A DNA stretch of 34,467 nt. Origin: an uncultured Prevotellaceae bacterium (GTDB lineage: Bacteria; Bacteroidota; Bacteroidia; Bacteroidales; Bacteroidaceae). The position numbers were made by a program, and so were the translations under genes. Positions 22,919 through 31,459 of this stretch are shown here, piece after piece; the stretch's first letter is position 1, and every line of letters begins with the position of its first letter. The stretch lies in the NCBI GenBank assembly GCA_902800585.1, contig CADCEW010000021.1:1-34467 (forward strand), written 5' to 3'. The notes below the pieces were generated by a model. The model saw nothing but the letters and a program-made list of their open reading frames with translations, was not told where the DNA came from and searched no databases.

Positions 22919-23722
22919 ATGTTGAAATTTATATCCTTTGGAAGCGGCAGTAGTGGTAATTGCTACATGTTGGCGACCCCGACGGATGCACTTTTGATAG
23001 ATATCGGAGTAGGATTAAGAAGCCTGAAAAAGGACTTTAGGGACTATGGACTTAGTATGTCGCAGGTACACCATGTGCTCGTTACACATGACCATGCAGA
23101 CCATATTAAGTCGGTAGGTTCTTTCTGTAATGACTATCAGGTTCCTGTCTATACGACGGCGCAAGTACATGATGGTATCAACCATAACTATTGTATTCAG
23201 CAGAAGGTGGTACCTGCATTGAGACACAATATAAAGAAAGGCGTACGTGTCCAGATTGGCGATTTCTTCGTCACACCGTTCAGTGTTCCTCACGACAGTA
23301 GCGATAATGTCGGGTATATGATAGAGGCAGAAGGAGTCGTTTTTTGCATGATTACGGATGCCGGATATGTGACAGACGAGATGAAAACCTATATCTCGAA
23401 AGCGAATTATCTGGTCATCGAGGCGAACCACGACGAGGAGATGGTGCAGAACGGTCCCTATCCGCAGTTCCTGAAAGACCGCATCCTCTCACAGACAGGT
23501 CATCTGAGTAATCGTTCCTGCGGACTTGCCCTGGTGGAGAACATGACAGAACAGTTGCGGTATGTATGGCTGTGTCATCTCAGTGAAGAGAACAACCACC
23601 CGGAGTTAGCCCGTAAGACGGTAGAGAGTCTACTTCGTGACTATGGTATCATCGTAGGAGTAGACGTCAAAATGGAGGTACTGAAAAGGACGACGCCGAC
23701 AGGTATCTATGAACTTGTGTGA
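22919..23722 (+). CDS. YycJ/WalJ-like metallo-beta-lactamase-fold hydrolase
   Basis: A 267-residue MBL-fold protein of the YycJ type, cytosolic, probably acting as a 5'-3' exonuclease-like or other phosphodiesterase. The N-terminus LKFISFGSGSSGNC is typical of the subfamily. The metal motif T-H-D-H-A-D-H is at residues 56-62 (His57, His59, Asp61, His62), with later metal residues likely in FSVPHD, ITDAGY and HLSEENNH. I chose ATG 22919 over 22871 because the promoter lies between them and family members begin at this point. It is followed after 60 bp by moxR in the same direction; no promoter is obvious between. Confidence 0.9.
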   Translation: MLKFISFGSGSSGNCYMLATPTDALLIDIGVGLRSLKKDFRDYGLSMSQVHHVLVTHDHADHIKSVGSFCNDYQVPVYTTAQVHDGINHNYCIQQKVVPALRHNIKKGVRVQIGDFFVTPFSVPHDSSDNVGYMIEAEGVVFCMITDAGYVTDEMKTYISKANYLVIEANHDEEMVQNGPYPQFLKDRILSQTGHLSNRSCGLALVENMTEQLRYVWLCHLSEENNHPELARKTVESLLRDYGIIVGVDVKMEVLKRTTPTGIYELV

Positions 23723-23782
23723 CTTTTTATAGAATAAATACAAAACAATTAATGAATGATCAAATAAAACAAATAGAGAATT

Positions 23783-24778
23783 ATGGCAGAATCTATTGAT
23801 ATCCGTGAGTTGAATATCCGGATTGAGCAACAGAGTGGTTTCGTTACGAATCTGGTAACAGGTATGGATCAAGTGATTGTAGGACAGAAACACTTGGTGG
23901 ATTCATTGCTGATTGGTTTGCTCAGCGATGGTAATATCCTTTTGGAAGGAGTTCCCGGTCTGGCTAAGACGCTTGCCATCAAGACCCTTGCCCAGTTGAT
24001 TGACGCGACCTACAGTCGTATCCAGTTTACACCAGACCTTTTGCCGGCTGATGTAACGGGTACCATGATATACTCGCAGAAAGACGAGCGTTTCCAAGTG
24101 AAGCAAGGTCCTGTCTTTGCCAACTTCGTTTTGGCAGATGAGATCAACCGTGCTCCTGCGAAAGTACAGAGTGCCTTGTTGGAAGCCATGCAGGAGAAGC
24201 AGGTAACGATAGGTAAAGAGACCTTTGACCTGCCTTCACCTTTCTTGGTGATGGCTACCCAGAATCCTATTGAACAAGAAGGTACCTATCCGTTGCCAGA
24301 GGCACAGATGGACCGTTTCATGCTGAAAGTGGTGATTGACTATCCGACACTGGAAGAAGAGAAACGTATTATCCGTGAGAATATCGCAGGTGCCTTACCT
24401 GAAGTAAAACCTGTTACGACAGCACAGGAGATTCTGAATGCCCGTGCAGTTGTTCGTGAGGTTTATATTGACGAGAAGATAGAACAGTATATCGCTGACA
24501 TAGTCTTTGCGACACGTTATCCCGACCGTTACGGATTGAAGGATATGAAGGATCTGATTTCCTTCGGTGGTAGTCCCCGGGCTTCTATCAATCTTGCAAA
24601 GGCAGCGCGTGCCTATGCATTTATCAAGCGTCGCGGTTATGTCGTTCCTGAGGATGTTCGTGCCGTTGCCCATGATGTACTGCGTCATCGTATCGGACTG
24701 ACCTACGAGGCAGAGGCAAGTAACACCACCAGTGAGGAGATTGTCTCAAAGATTATTAATAAGGTAGAAGTTCCTTGA
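23783..24778 (+). CDS. MoxR-family AAA+ ATPase of the bat operon
   Basis: A 331-residue MoxR AAA+ ATPase thought to act as a chaperone for the VWA proteins encoded next to it. Walker A is GVPGLAKT (56-63). Walker B with sensor follows as VLADEINRAPAKVQSALLEA, then MEEKQVTIG-like MQEKQVTIG, sensor 1 MATQNPIEQEGTYPLPEAQM with the MoxR-specific insert, and Arg-finger region MDRFMLK. The C-terminal lid domain includes GGSPRASINLAKAARA. The stop overlaps the next ATG (TGATG), so it is coupled to the DUF58 gene. This moxR-DUF58-VWA order is the conserved Bat layout. Confidence 0.95.
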   Translation: MAESIDIRELNIRIEQQSGFVTNLVTGMDQVIVGQKHLVDSLLIGLLSDGNILLEGVPGLAKTLAIKTLAQLIDATYSRIQFTPDLLPADVTGTMIYSQKDERFQVKQGPVFANFVLADEINRAPAKVQSALLEAMQEKQVTIGKETFDLPSPFLVMATQNPIEQEGTYPLPEAQMDRFMLKVVIDYPTLEEEKRIIRENIAGALPEVKPVTTAQEILNARAVVREVYIDEKIEQYIADIVFATRYPDRYGLKDMKDLISFGGSPRASINLAKAARAYAFIKRRGYVVPEDVRAVAHDVLRHRIGLTYEAEASNTTSEEIVSKIINKVEVP

Positions 24779-25647
24779 TGGAGACATCTGAGATTTTAAA
24801 GAAAGTAAGGAAGATAGAGATAAAGGCGCGCGGACTGAGTGCCAATGTCTTTGCTGGGCAATACCATTCTGCCTTTAAGGGGCGTGGTATGGCTTTCAGC
24901 GAGGTGCGCGAATATGAATATGGTGATGATGTGCGTGACATCGACTGGAATGTGACGGCGCGTTTCCATCGTCCTTATGTGAAAGTCTTTGAAGAGGAGC
25001 GTGAATTGACCGTGATGCTGATGATTGATGTCAGTGGCTCGTTGGATTTTGGAACACAACGGCAGATGAAGCGTGATATGGTGACGGAGATTGCTGCCAC
25101 CATTGCTTTCAGTGCTATCCAGAATAACGATAAGATAGGTGTGGTATTCTTCTCCGACCATATCGAGAAATACATTCCTCCCAAGAAAGGTCGTAAGCAT
25201 ATCCTCTATATCATCAGAGAACTGCTGGATTTCAAACCTGAGAGTAAACGTACTGATATCAAACAAGCCTTGGAGTTTCTGACAAGTGTGGCAAAACGTC
25301 GTTGCACTGCTTTTGTCCTCAGTGATTTCTACGTACAACAGGATTTCCTGCAGCCTTTGCAAATCTGTAACCGTAAACACGATGTGGTGGCTGTTCAGGT
25401 GTATGACCTTCGTGCCAAAGAGTTGCCGAATGTAGGACTGATGCGTGTAGTGGATGCTGAGACTGGTTTTGAACAGTATATTGACACCAGTAGCAGAAAA
25501 CTCCGTCAGGCACATGAGCACTATTGGATGAATCGTCAGCAGCAACTCCGGGAGACCATGAACAAGAGTAATGTGGATATGATCAGTATTGCGACGAACG
25601 AAGACTATGTGAAGCATTTGCTGATGCTATTTAAACAACGAAGTTAA
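24778..25647 (+). CDS. DUF58 domain protein of the bat operon
   Basis: A 289-residue cytosolic DUF58 protein. The signature is R-E-Y-E-Y-G-D-D-V-R-D-I-D-W-N followed by TARFHRPYVKVFEEERE. After it comes a VWA-like fold with MLMIDVSGSLDFG, a nearly complete MIDAS motif (D-x-S-x-S). DUF58 genes sit between moxR and the bat VWA genes in many bacteria and are taken as partners or substrates of the ATPase. I start at the ATG overlapping the moxR stop (24778); the TTG one codon earlier is less likely. It overlaps the next gene by one base (TAATG). Confidence 0.93.
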   Translation: METSEILKKVRKIEIKARGLSANVFAGQYHSAFKGRGMAFSEVREYEYGDDVRDIDWNVTARFHRPYVKVFEEERELTVMLMIDVSGSLDFGTQRQMKRDMVTEIAATIAFSAIQNNDKIGVVFFSDHIEKYIPPKKGRKHILYIIRELLDFKPESKRTDIKQALEFLTSVAKRRCTAFVLSDFYVQQDFLQPLQICNRKHDVVAVQVYDLRAKELPNVGLMRVVDAETGFEQYIDTSSRKLRQAHEHYWMNRQQQLRETMNKSNVDMISIATNEDYVKHLLMLFKQRS

Positions 25648-26720
25648 TGAAGCGGATACTGGTATTGTTCGGTTTGATATGCACTGTGGTCACGATGACA
25701 GCACAGGTTGGGGTAGAGGCAAAGATTGACTCTATCCAGATGTTGATTGGCCAACAGGTGCATGTCACGGTGACGGCTACGACACCTTCCAATGCCAAGG
25801 TAGTCTTTCCTTCCTTCAAATCCCGTGATACATTGGTTGCGGGTGTGGAGGTATTGAACATCAGTAAGGAGCAGAAAGAAGAGTTGGAACAAGGACAGCA
25901 GCAGATATCACGTGTCTATACGCTCACCTCCTTTGATGGCAAACTCTATTACCTGCCTCCCTTCCAAGTGAAGGTCGACGGAAAGATGTACCAAAGCAAG
26001 AGTCTTGCGCTGAAAGTACTTGAGGTTGAAGTTGATACGACAAATCTTAATCAGTATTATGGTCCTAAGGATGTACAAAACAATCCTTTCCTTTGGAGCG
26101 ATTGGTCGACGGCTTTTTGGTTGAGTGTCTTGATATTATTATTGATGGCTGTCGCTTATTATCTCTATCTGCGTCTGCGTGATAATAAGCCTATCATCAA
26201 AAGTTTCAAGATAGTCAAGAGACTGTTGCCGCACCAGAAAGCTATGAAGGAGATAGAAAAGATCAAGGCTGATAAGATGGTGTCCTCGGAAAACCAGAAG
26301 GAATACTATACCAAACTGACGGATACGTTGCGTCGATATATCGAGGAACGTTATAAGTTCTCTGCGATGGAGATGACGAGTTCGGAGATTATAGAACGAT
26401 TGACACAAGACGGTGATCAGAAGTCTCTGGATGAGTTACGTGAACTCTTTACAACGGCAGACTTGGTGAAATTTGCCAAATATTCGACACTGATTAACGA
26501 GAATGATAAGAACCTGGTGAGTGCTATTGAGTTTATCAATCAGACCAAACAAGAATTGCAGGTGGTGGAAGAAGAAAAGCCTCAACTCTCGGAAGCAGAC
26601 CAGCGTTCACTGAAAACCCGTCGTATCCTGAAATGGACTATCGGTAGTATCATTGTCGTCAGTGTGGTACTGATAGGATATGTCATATACAGACTGATGA
26701 TTTTAACAGAATTCATTTAA
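25647..26720 (+). CDS. BatD-like/DUF4381-type membrane protein of the bat operon
   Basis: A 357-residue protein with a signal peptide (MKRILVLFGLICTVVTMTAQ), a periplasmic beta-rich domain (about 21-145, VTVTATTPSNAKVVFPSFKS), a membrane segment at about 155-177, a cytoplasmic helical domain (LPHQKAMKEIEKIKADKM; KEYYTKLTDTLRRYIEERYK, about 195-300) and a second hydrophobic segment near the end (328-350). This is the layout of the unnamed gene between DUF58 and batA in Bacteroidota. The helical part resembles the C-terminus of BatD. Role unknown, probably assembly of the Bat complex. It overlaps the DUF58 stop by one base and is 15 bp from batA. Confidence 0.78.
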   Translation: MKRILVLFGLICTVVTMTAQVGVEAKIDSIQMLIGQQVHVTVTATTPSNAKVVFPSFKSRDTLVAGVEVLNISKEQKEELEQGQQQISRVYTLTSFDGKLYYLPPFQVKVDGKMYQSKSLALKVLEVEVDTTNLNQYYGPKDVQNNPFLWSDWSTAFWLSVLILLLMAVAYYLYLRLRDNKPIIKSFKIVKRLLPHQKAMKEIEKIKADKMVSSENQKEYYTKLTDTLRRYIEERYKFSAMEMTSSEIIERLTQDGDQKSLDELRELFTTADLVKFAKYSTLINENDKNLVSAIEFINQTKQELQVVEEEKPQLSEADQRSLKTRRILKWTIGSIIVVSVVLIGYVIYRLMILTEFI

Positions 26721-26735
26721 TGAATAGAGAATAGA

Positions 26736-27734
26736 ATGGAATTTGCGAATAAAGAATATCTGTTTCTTCTGCTCCTGCTGATACCTTATATCTTATGGTA
26801 TCTAATGTATAGGAAGAAGACGGAACCGACGATGCGCATGAGCGATACGAAAGCCTATCGCTTTGCTCCGCGTAGTTGGAAGGTGACGCTGATGCCATTA
26901 CAATTGATATTACGTATTGCGGTTTTTGTGTTGCTGATTATCATATTGGCTCGTCCGCAGACTCGCAATTCATGGAATAACAAGTCGGTAGAAGGTATTG
27001 ACATTATGTTGGCAATGGATGTCTCGGGTTCGATGTTGGCAGAAGACTTACGACCGAATCGTATAGAGGCTGCCAAGGATGTTGCCGCAGAGTTTATAGC
27101 TGGTCGTCCTAATGATAATATCGGACTGACTATCTTTGCAGGTGAAGCCTTTACCCAGTGCCCGATGACTACCGACCATGCATCGCTGTTGAATCTTTTG
27201 CAAGGTGTTCGGACGGATATTGCAACCAGTGGATTGATAGAAGACGGAACGGCGATAGGTATGGGACTTGCCAACGCAGTGAGTCGCTTAAAGGACTCAA
27301 AAGCAAAGAGCAAGGTGGTCATTTTGTTGACTGACGGTAGTAATAACCGTGGTGACATCTCACCGATGACTGCTGCCGAGATTGCCAAGAGTCTGGGTAT
27401 CCGTGTCTATACGATTGGAGTGGGAACCAACAAGGTGGCTCCTTATCCGATGGTTGTCGCAGGTGGTGTACAGTATGTGAATATCCCAGTGGAGATTGAC
27501 AGCAAGACGTTGAGTGAAATTGCTGCAGCCACAGATGGTGATTTCTATCGTGCGACAAATAACCGTGAGTTGCAGAATATCTATAAGGAGATCGACAAGT
27601 TGGAGAAGTCTAAGTTGAGTGTCAAGACCTACAGTAAGAAGTATGACGCTTATCAGCCCTTTGCAATGGTGGCCATCCTGCTCCTCTTGTTGGAGATTTT
27701 CCTGAGAATAACCGTATTTAGAAAGTTACCGTAA
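26736..27734 (+). CDS. batA: BatA, VWA-domain aerotolerance protein
   Basis: A 332-residue inner-membrane VWA protein of the Bat operon, first linked to aerotolerance in Bacteroides fragilis. Hydrophobic segments lie at about 8-25, 55-72 and near the C-terminus (FAMVAILLLLLEIFLRI), with the VWA domain between. MIDAS residues are intact: LAMDVSGSM (Asp95, Ser97, Ser99), GTAIGMGLANA and ILLTDGSNNRGD. The N-terminal LARPQ just before the domain is characteristic of BatA/BatB. It lies 6 bp upstream of the batB-batC fusion. Its exact biochemical role is not established. Confidence 0.95.
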   Translation: MEFANKEYLFLLLLLIPYILWYLMYRKKTEPTMRMSDTKAYRFAPRSWKVTLMPLQLILRIAVFVLLIIILARPQTRNSWNNKSVEGIDIMLAMDVSGSMLAEDLRPNRIEAAKDVAAEFIAGRPNDNIGLTIFAGEAFTQCPMTTDHASLLNLLQGVRTDIATSGLIEDGTAIGMGLANAVSRLKDSKAKSKVVILLTDGSNNRGDISPMTAAEIAKSLGIRVYTIGVGTNKVAPYPMVVAGGVQYVNIPVEIDSKTLSEIAAATDGDFYRATNNRELQNIYKEIDKLEKSKLSVKTYSKKYDAYQPFAMVAILLLLLEIFLRITVFRKLP

Positions 27735-27740
27735 GAAGTT

Positions 27741-29450
27741 ATGTTTCGATTTGAAGACCCTATATATCTCTATGCGCTGGTGCTGATACCTGTATTGGCA
27801 TTGATTCGTTGGTGGATGGTTATCCGCCAGCGTAAGCAACTTCGTCGCTTTGGTGATATAGAACTGGTGCGCCAACTGATGCCAGACGTCTCTCGCTTCC
27901 GTCCGTTGGTGAAATTCTGTCTGTTACTGACAGCCCTTGCCTTATTGATAGTCATGTTGGCTCGTCCGCAGATGGGAACGAAGATTACGCATGAGAAACG
28001 TACAGGTATAGAGACCATCATTGCTTTGGATATCAGTAACTCGATGCTTGCTGAGGATGTAGCACCGAGTCGTCTGGACCGTGCGAAGATGATGGTGGAA
28101 AATCTGGTCGATCATTTCACCAATGACAAGATTGGTCTGATAGTCTTTGCAGGAGATGCATTCGTACAGTTGCCGATTACCAGCGATTTTGTCTCTGCGA
28201 AGATGTTCCTGAGTAGTATCGAGCCGTCTATGATAGAGACGCAGGGTACGGATATTGCAGCAGCCGTGAATATGGCAACCCATAGTTTCACACAGGAAGA
28301 AGGAGTGGGGAAGGCCATCATTGTGATTACAGACGGAGAAGATCATGAAGGCGGTGCTTTGGAGGCTGCCCAGGAAGCCAAGGAGAAAGGCATGCGTGTC
28401 TATGTCCTTGGTATCGGTTCTACGAAAGGTGCACCCATACCTATTCCCGGAACGGGTGATTATATGAAAGACAATACAGGCGAGACAGTGATGTCTGCCC
28501 TGAATGAAGAGATGTGTAAACAGGTCGCTGAGGCTGGTGGCGGTGCCTATATCCATGTAGAGAACAACAGTCATGCACAGGAACAGTTGAATACAGAACT
28601 GGATAAACTGGCGAAGAAAGAGATTTCCAGTACAATTTACAGCGACTATGACGAACAGTTCCAGGCTGTCGGGATATTGGTATTGCTATTATTGATAGCA
28701 GAGATCTGTCTGTTGGAAATCAAGAATCCACACCTCAAGAAGCTTCATCTGTTTGGTCGCAAGAAGGTCGTTACCATCTTGTTGTTATTGGTGGCATTGT
28801 CAGTACAGGCTCAAAGTGATCGCGACTATATCCGTTATGGTAATAAACAATACAGGGCAGGTAAGTATGCCGATGCAGAAGTGAACTATCGCAAGGCGAT
28901 GGAGAAGAATGCGCGTAATCCGCAGGCCTATTATAATCTGGGTAATGCTTTGTTGGCTCAGAAGAAAGATTCCGCTGCCATCGAACAGTATCAGGCTGCT
29001 GCTAAGATAGAGACGAATGCCAGACGTAAGGCATGGACCTATCATAACATCGGTGTCATCTGTCAGGGACATCAGATGTATGGGGAGGCAATAGAAGCCT
29101 ATAAGGAGGCCTTGCGTAATAATCCTTATGACGATGAGACGCGTTATAACCTGGAAGTCTGCAAGCATCAGCAGAAGAAACAACAGCAGAACCAGCAGAA
29201 TCAACAGCAACAGAACAAGGATCAGAAAGACAATAAAGACAAGAATAAAGACCAGGACAAGAAGGACCAGGATAAGAAAGACGAGCAGAAGCAGGACAAG
29301 CAGCAACAACAGCAGCAAAAGCCTCAGATGAGTAAGGAGAATGCGGAGCAGTTGTTGAATGCCGCCATGCAGGAGGAGAAGAATACGCAAGAGCGTATTA
29401 AGAAGGCTCAGCAGAAGAAGCAGTCACGCAGGTTACAGAAGAACTGGTAA
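27741..29450 (+). CDS. batBC: BatB-BatC fusion: VWA membrane protein joined to TPR domain
   Basis: A 569-residue protein combining two genes usually separate in Bacteroidota. Residues 1-338 are BatB: membrane segments at about 9-25 and 58-73, LARPQ, VWA domain with MIDAS LDISNS (Asp97, Ser99, Ser101) and ITDGEDHEGG, and a third segment at 307-325. Residues 341-358 (KKVVTILLLLVALSVQAQ) look exactly like a former BatC signal peptide, now an internal membrane segment. TPR repeats follow (about 360-475: YYNLGNALLAQKKDSAAIEQ, AWTYHNIGVICQG). Then comes a Gln/Lys/Asp tract (479-527) and a short C-terminal helix. The TPR part should face the periplasm. No stop or frameshift is seen at the junction. 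Confidence 0.92.
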   Translation: MFRFEDPIYLYALVLIPVLALIRWWMVIRQRKQLRRFGDIELVRQLMPDVSRFRPLVKFCLLLTALALLIVMLARPQMGTKITHEKRTGIETIIALDISNSMLAEDVAPSRLDRAKMMVENLVDHFTNDKIGLIVFAGDAFVQLPITSDFVSAKMFLSSIEPSMIETQGTDIAAAVNMATHSFTQEEGVGKAIIVITDGEDHEGGALEAAQEAKEKGMRVYVLGIGSTKGAPIPIPGTGDYMKDNTGETVMSALNEEMCKQVAEAGGGAYIHVENNSHAQEQLNTELDKLAKKEISSTIYSDYDEQFQAVGILVLLLLIAEICLLEIKNPHLKKLHLFGRKKVVTILLLLVALSVQAQSDRDYIRYGNKQYRAGKYADAEVNYRKAMEKNARNPQAYYNLGNALLAQKKDSAAIEQYQAAAKIETNARRKAWTYHNIGVICQGHQMYGEAIEAYKEALRNNPYDDETRYNLEVCKHQQKKQQQNQQNQQQQNKDQKDNKDKNKDQDKKDQDKKDEQKQDKQQQQQQKPQMSKENAEQLLNAAMQEEKNTQERIKKAQQKKQSRRLQKNW

Positions 29451-29456
29451 GTTGAA

Positions 29457-29577
29457 AGGTAAAAAAGTAAAAGGGTAAAGAAGTAAAAAAGAAATGATGA
29501 AAGGGATACAATATAATAAGGTGCAAAGGTGGGTAAAATGGTTTTTACCTTTTTACTTTTTTACCTTTTTACCTTTA
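29457..29577 (+). repeat. Inverted GTAAAAAG/CTTTTTAC repeat pair around the batD start
   Basis: Arm A (29457-29490) is a run of GGTAAAAA/AGTAAAAG units. The ATG is at 29494. Arm B (29542-29577) is TTTTTACC/TTTTTACT units, complementary to arm A over about 30 bp with mismatches. An mRNA hairpin with the start codon in its loop is expected. Arm B encodes the hydrophobic core of the signal peptide. A sister pair lies at 31350-31459. Confidence 0.8.
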
Positions 29578-31365
29578 GCTGCCATGGCACAGCAGATTAC
29601 GGGGCGTGCTCCTTCACAAGTAGCAGTGGGCGAGCAGTTCCGTCTTACCTATACGGTAAATACTGATGATGTCAGTGGCTTCCGTGCAGGTAATATCCCT
29701 GATGCCTTTGATGTGTTGATGGGACCCAGCACTTCCACGCAGTCCAGTTATCAGATGGTGAACGGACATACTTCCAGTTCGTCGTCTGTCACCTATACTT
29801 ATATCCTCTCTGCCACGAAGAACGGCTCCTTTACGATACCTGCCGCTCATGCGTCGGTTCATGGAAAGACAATACGCTCTAATGAGTTACATATCAAGGT
29901 GTCAGGTACGGCACAGTCCAATAGTGGTAATACAGGCGGTCAGCGTTCACCGAGTGGTAATACGCAGATGCGTGCCGCAGGCAGTCATATCTCTGGCAGC
30001 GACTTGTTTATCAAGGTGAGTGCCAACAAGAGTCATGTGCATGAACAGGAACCTATCTTGTTGACCTATAAGGTTTATACGCTTGTCGACCTGACCTCTT
30101 TGAATGGTAAGATGCCTGACTTGAAGAGTTTCTATACGCGTGAAGTTCCGTTGCCACAACAGAAGAGTTTCAAGGTCGAGTCACTGAATGGTCGTCCTTA
30201 TCGTACTGTCACATGGCAGCAGTATGTGATGTTCCCGCAGACGACAGGTAAGTTAGAGATTCCGAGTATCACCTACGAAGGAATGGTGGTGCTGCAAAAC
30301 CGTAATGTCGATCCTTTTGAGGCCTTCTTTAATGGCGGTTCCGGCTATGTGGAGGTAAAGAAAGAGATAACGGCTCCAGGAATAACCATCACTGTTGACC
30401 CGTTACCCGCTCATCCGACAGGTTTTTCAGGTGGAGTAGGAACGTTCACGCTGACGGCTCAACTCGATAAGAATGAGGTAAAAGCAAATGACCCTGTGAC
30501 GATGCGTGTCATTGTGAGTGGAACAGGAAACCTGAAACTCATCAAACAGCCTGTTGTCAATCTTCCGAAAGACTTTGACAAGTATGATGCGAAGATTACG
30601 GATAAGACAAAACTTACCACCAGTGGTATGGAGGGCAGTATGATCTACGATATTCTCATGGTGCCTCGTCATCAGGGGAAATACGAAGTACCTCCTGTTG
30701 AGTTTACTTATTTCGATACACAGACCAACACCTATAAGACATTACGCTCACAGTCTTTTACGTTGGATGTGGCGAAAGGCGATGGTTCATCCAGTGTCGC
30801 TACCTATACGGGTGAGGAAGTGAAACAGTTGAATAAGGATATCCGTTATATCAAGACCGAGAATACACCTTTGCGTGCTGTCGGAGACTATTTCTTCGGT
30901 TCGGTGTTCTATTGGGTTTCTCTTGCTGTATTACTGGCTGTCTTCATCTCCTTGTTTATCATCTTCCGCCATCGTGCCGTAGAGAATGCGAATATCGGTA
31001 AGATGCGTGGCAAGCGTGCCAACAAGGTGGCAGTCCGTCGCCTGCGTGTTGCCAATAAACTGCTGAAGGCTGGCAAGCAGAATGAGTTCTATGACGAGGT
31101 TCTTCGTGCCTTGTGGGGATATGTGGGTGATAAACTGGATATGCCAGTCACACAACTGTCTCGTGATAATATCAGTCTGCGATTGACAGCACGTGGTGTT
31201 GACAATGATACTGTTACGCAGTTTATCGGTGCCCTTGACGAGTGTGAGTATGCCCGTTATGCACCAGGTGATGCCAGTGGTAATATGAATAAGGTATATG
31301 ATGCCGCTATCCAGGCGATTATGAAGATTGAAGAATTCATGAAAGGTAAAAAGGTAAAAAAGTAA
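29494..31365 (+). CDS. batD: BatD, periplasmic oxygen-tolerance protein
   Basis: A 623-residue BatD protein: signal peptide, a large periplasmic part of Ig-like beta domains (about 33-460), a membrane segment (about 470-493, WVSLAVLLAVFISLFIIF) and a cytoplasmic helical tail (RRLRVANKLLKAGKQNEFYD). The signal peptide reads RWVKWFLPFYFFTFLPLAAMA with cleavage before QQITG and is encoded by simple repeat DNA shared with batE. The C-terminus KGKKVKK is likewise encoded by GGTAAAAA repeats. The ATG at 29494 is followed at once by a second ATG. It sits 43 bp after the fusion gene and 9 bp before batE. Confidence 0.92.
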   Translation: MMKGIQYNKVQRWVKWFLPFYFFTFLPLAAMAQQITGRAPSQVAVGEQFRLTYTVNTDDVSGFRAGNIPDAFDVLMGPSTSTQSSYQMVNGHTSSSSSVTYTYILSATKNGSFTIPAAHASVHGKTIRSNELHIKVSGTAQSNSGNTGGQRSPSGNTQMRAAGSHISGSDLFIKVSANKSHVHEQEPILLTYKVYTLVDLTSLNGKMPDLKSFYTREVPLPQQKSFKVESLNGRPYRTVTWQQYVMFPQTTGKLEIPSITYEGMVVLQNRNVDPFEAFFNGGSGYVEVKKEITAPGITITVDPLPAHPTGFSGGVGTFTLTAQLDKNEVKANDPVTMRVIVSGTGNLKLIKQPVVNLPKDFDKYDAKITDKTKLTTSGMEGSMIYDILMVPRHQGKYEVPPVEFTYFDTQTNTYKTLRSQSFTLDVAKGDGSSSVATYTGEEVKQLNKDIRYIKTENTPLRAVGDYFFGSVFYWVSLAVLLAVFISLFIIFRHRAVENANIGKMRGKRANKVAVRRLRVANKLLKAGKQNEFYDEVLRALWGYVGDKLDMPVTQLSRDNISLRLTARGVDNDTVTQFIGALDECEYARYAPGDASGNMNKVYDAAIQAIMKIEEFMKGKKVKK

Positions 31366-31459
31366 AACAAAAGAATGATGAATAATATATCACGAAATAT
31401 GGTGCTAAGGTGGGTAAAATGGTTTTTACCTCTTTACCTCTTTACCTTTTTACCTTTAG
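31350..31459 (+). repeat. Inverted GTAAAAAG/CTTTTTAC repeat pair around the batE start
   Basis: GGTAAAAAGGTAAAAAAG (from about 31353) ends batD, the batE ATG is at 31375, and TTTTTACC/TCTTTACC units (31423-31459) encode the batE signal peptide core. The stretch 31401-31461 matches 29520-29580 (batD) at roughly 55 of 61 positions, while the rest of the two genes is unrelated. Confidence 0.82.

Noticed and set aside
24796..25617. 273-codon frame antisense to the DUF58 gene
   Set aside because: Same reason: the plus-strand gene has an intact DUF58 signature and the antisense frame shows no family features.
28800..29390. 196-codon Leu-rich antisense frame in the batC part
   Set aside because: It is the complement of the CAG/AAG-rich coding tract, which reads as Leu/Val runs; not a real membrane protein gene.
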